Shown piece after piece: positions 62,024 through 64,000 of a stretch of DNA of 64,000 nt. A program made the translations under genes and the position numbers. Position 1 is the stretch's first letter; each line of letters starts with the position of its first letter. The notes below the pieces were generated by a model, which made no database searches, was not told where the DNA came from, and saw only the letters and a list, made by a program, of their open reading frames with translations. Source of the stretch: an uncultured Eubacteriales bacterium. Lineage in GTDB: Bacteria; Bacillota; Clostridia; Christensenellales; UBA1242. The stretch spans positions 194,788-258,787 of the forward strand of contig URXM01000002.1 in NCBI GenBank assembly GCA_900551855.1, written 5' to 3'.

Positions 62024-64000
<1,977 letters not shown>

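Overview
The window comes from a low-GC bacterium of the Bacillota, most like an uncultured gut Clostridia-type lineage. Evidence: AT-rich DNA, strong AGGAGG-type ribosome binding sites, TTGACA/TATAAT promoters, the Firmicute order holB-ricT-trmN6 then tatD-rsmA, the dnaX-ybaB-recR cluster, spmA/spmB and a SpoVB-type flippase. The species cannot be named from the sequence. The standard code fits: TAA, TAG and TGA all act as stops.

Layout. 1-517: 3' end of trpS. 789-19529: one gene for a 6246-residue secreted, membrane-anchored protein. 19582-23037: uppP and a P-type Ca2+-ATPase. 23086-25582: holB, ricT, trmN6. 25608-26689 (minus): spmA-spmB. 26820-28369: tatD, rsmA. 28404-31329: small or unknown proteins, rplI (minus) and a DUF1540-type protein. 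31483-34365: MATE-like flippase, HU-like protein, tRNA-dihydrouridine synthase. 34450-38831: pgk, tpiA, dnaX, ybaB, recR. 38867-40081: divergent TetR regulator and membrane protein. 40158-43609: argS, a 42-residue protein, a HicB-like protein and an unknown protein. 43741-46105: rpmG, secE, nusG, rplK, rplA. 46423-50697 and 50909-59521 (minus): two more giant surface proteins. 59817-61181: a four-helix membrane protein that may be KwaA-like, and an unknown protein. 62024-64000: 5' two thirds of a 23S rRNA gene with its own promoter and no 16S gene in front.

The three giant proteins (6246, 1424 and 2870 residues) take up about 49% of the window. Each has an N-terminal export signal, a long beta-rich extracellular part and one C-terminal membrane helix with a short basic tail; none ends in an LPXTG sorting signal. 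They look like adhesins or envelope scaffold proteins.

The main regulatory observations are: a set of genes with no Shine-Dalgarno whose -10 box ends exactly 6 nt before the ATG (probable leaderless mRNAs); an A9 slippery site at the end of the gamma reading frame of dnaX with the tau domain in the -1 frame; an L1-type operator in front of rplK-rplA; a hairpin that buries the uppP ribosome binding site and doubles as terminator of the giant gene; and a stand-alone 23S rRNA transcription unit.
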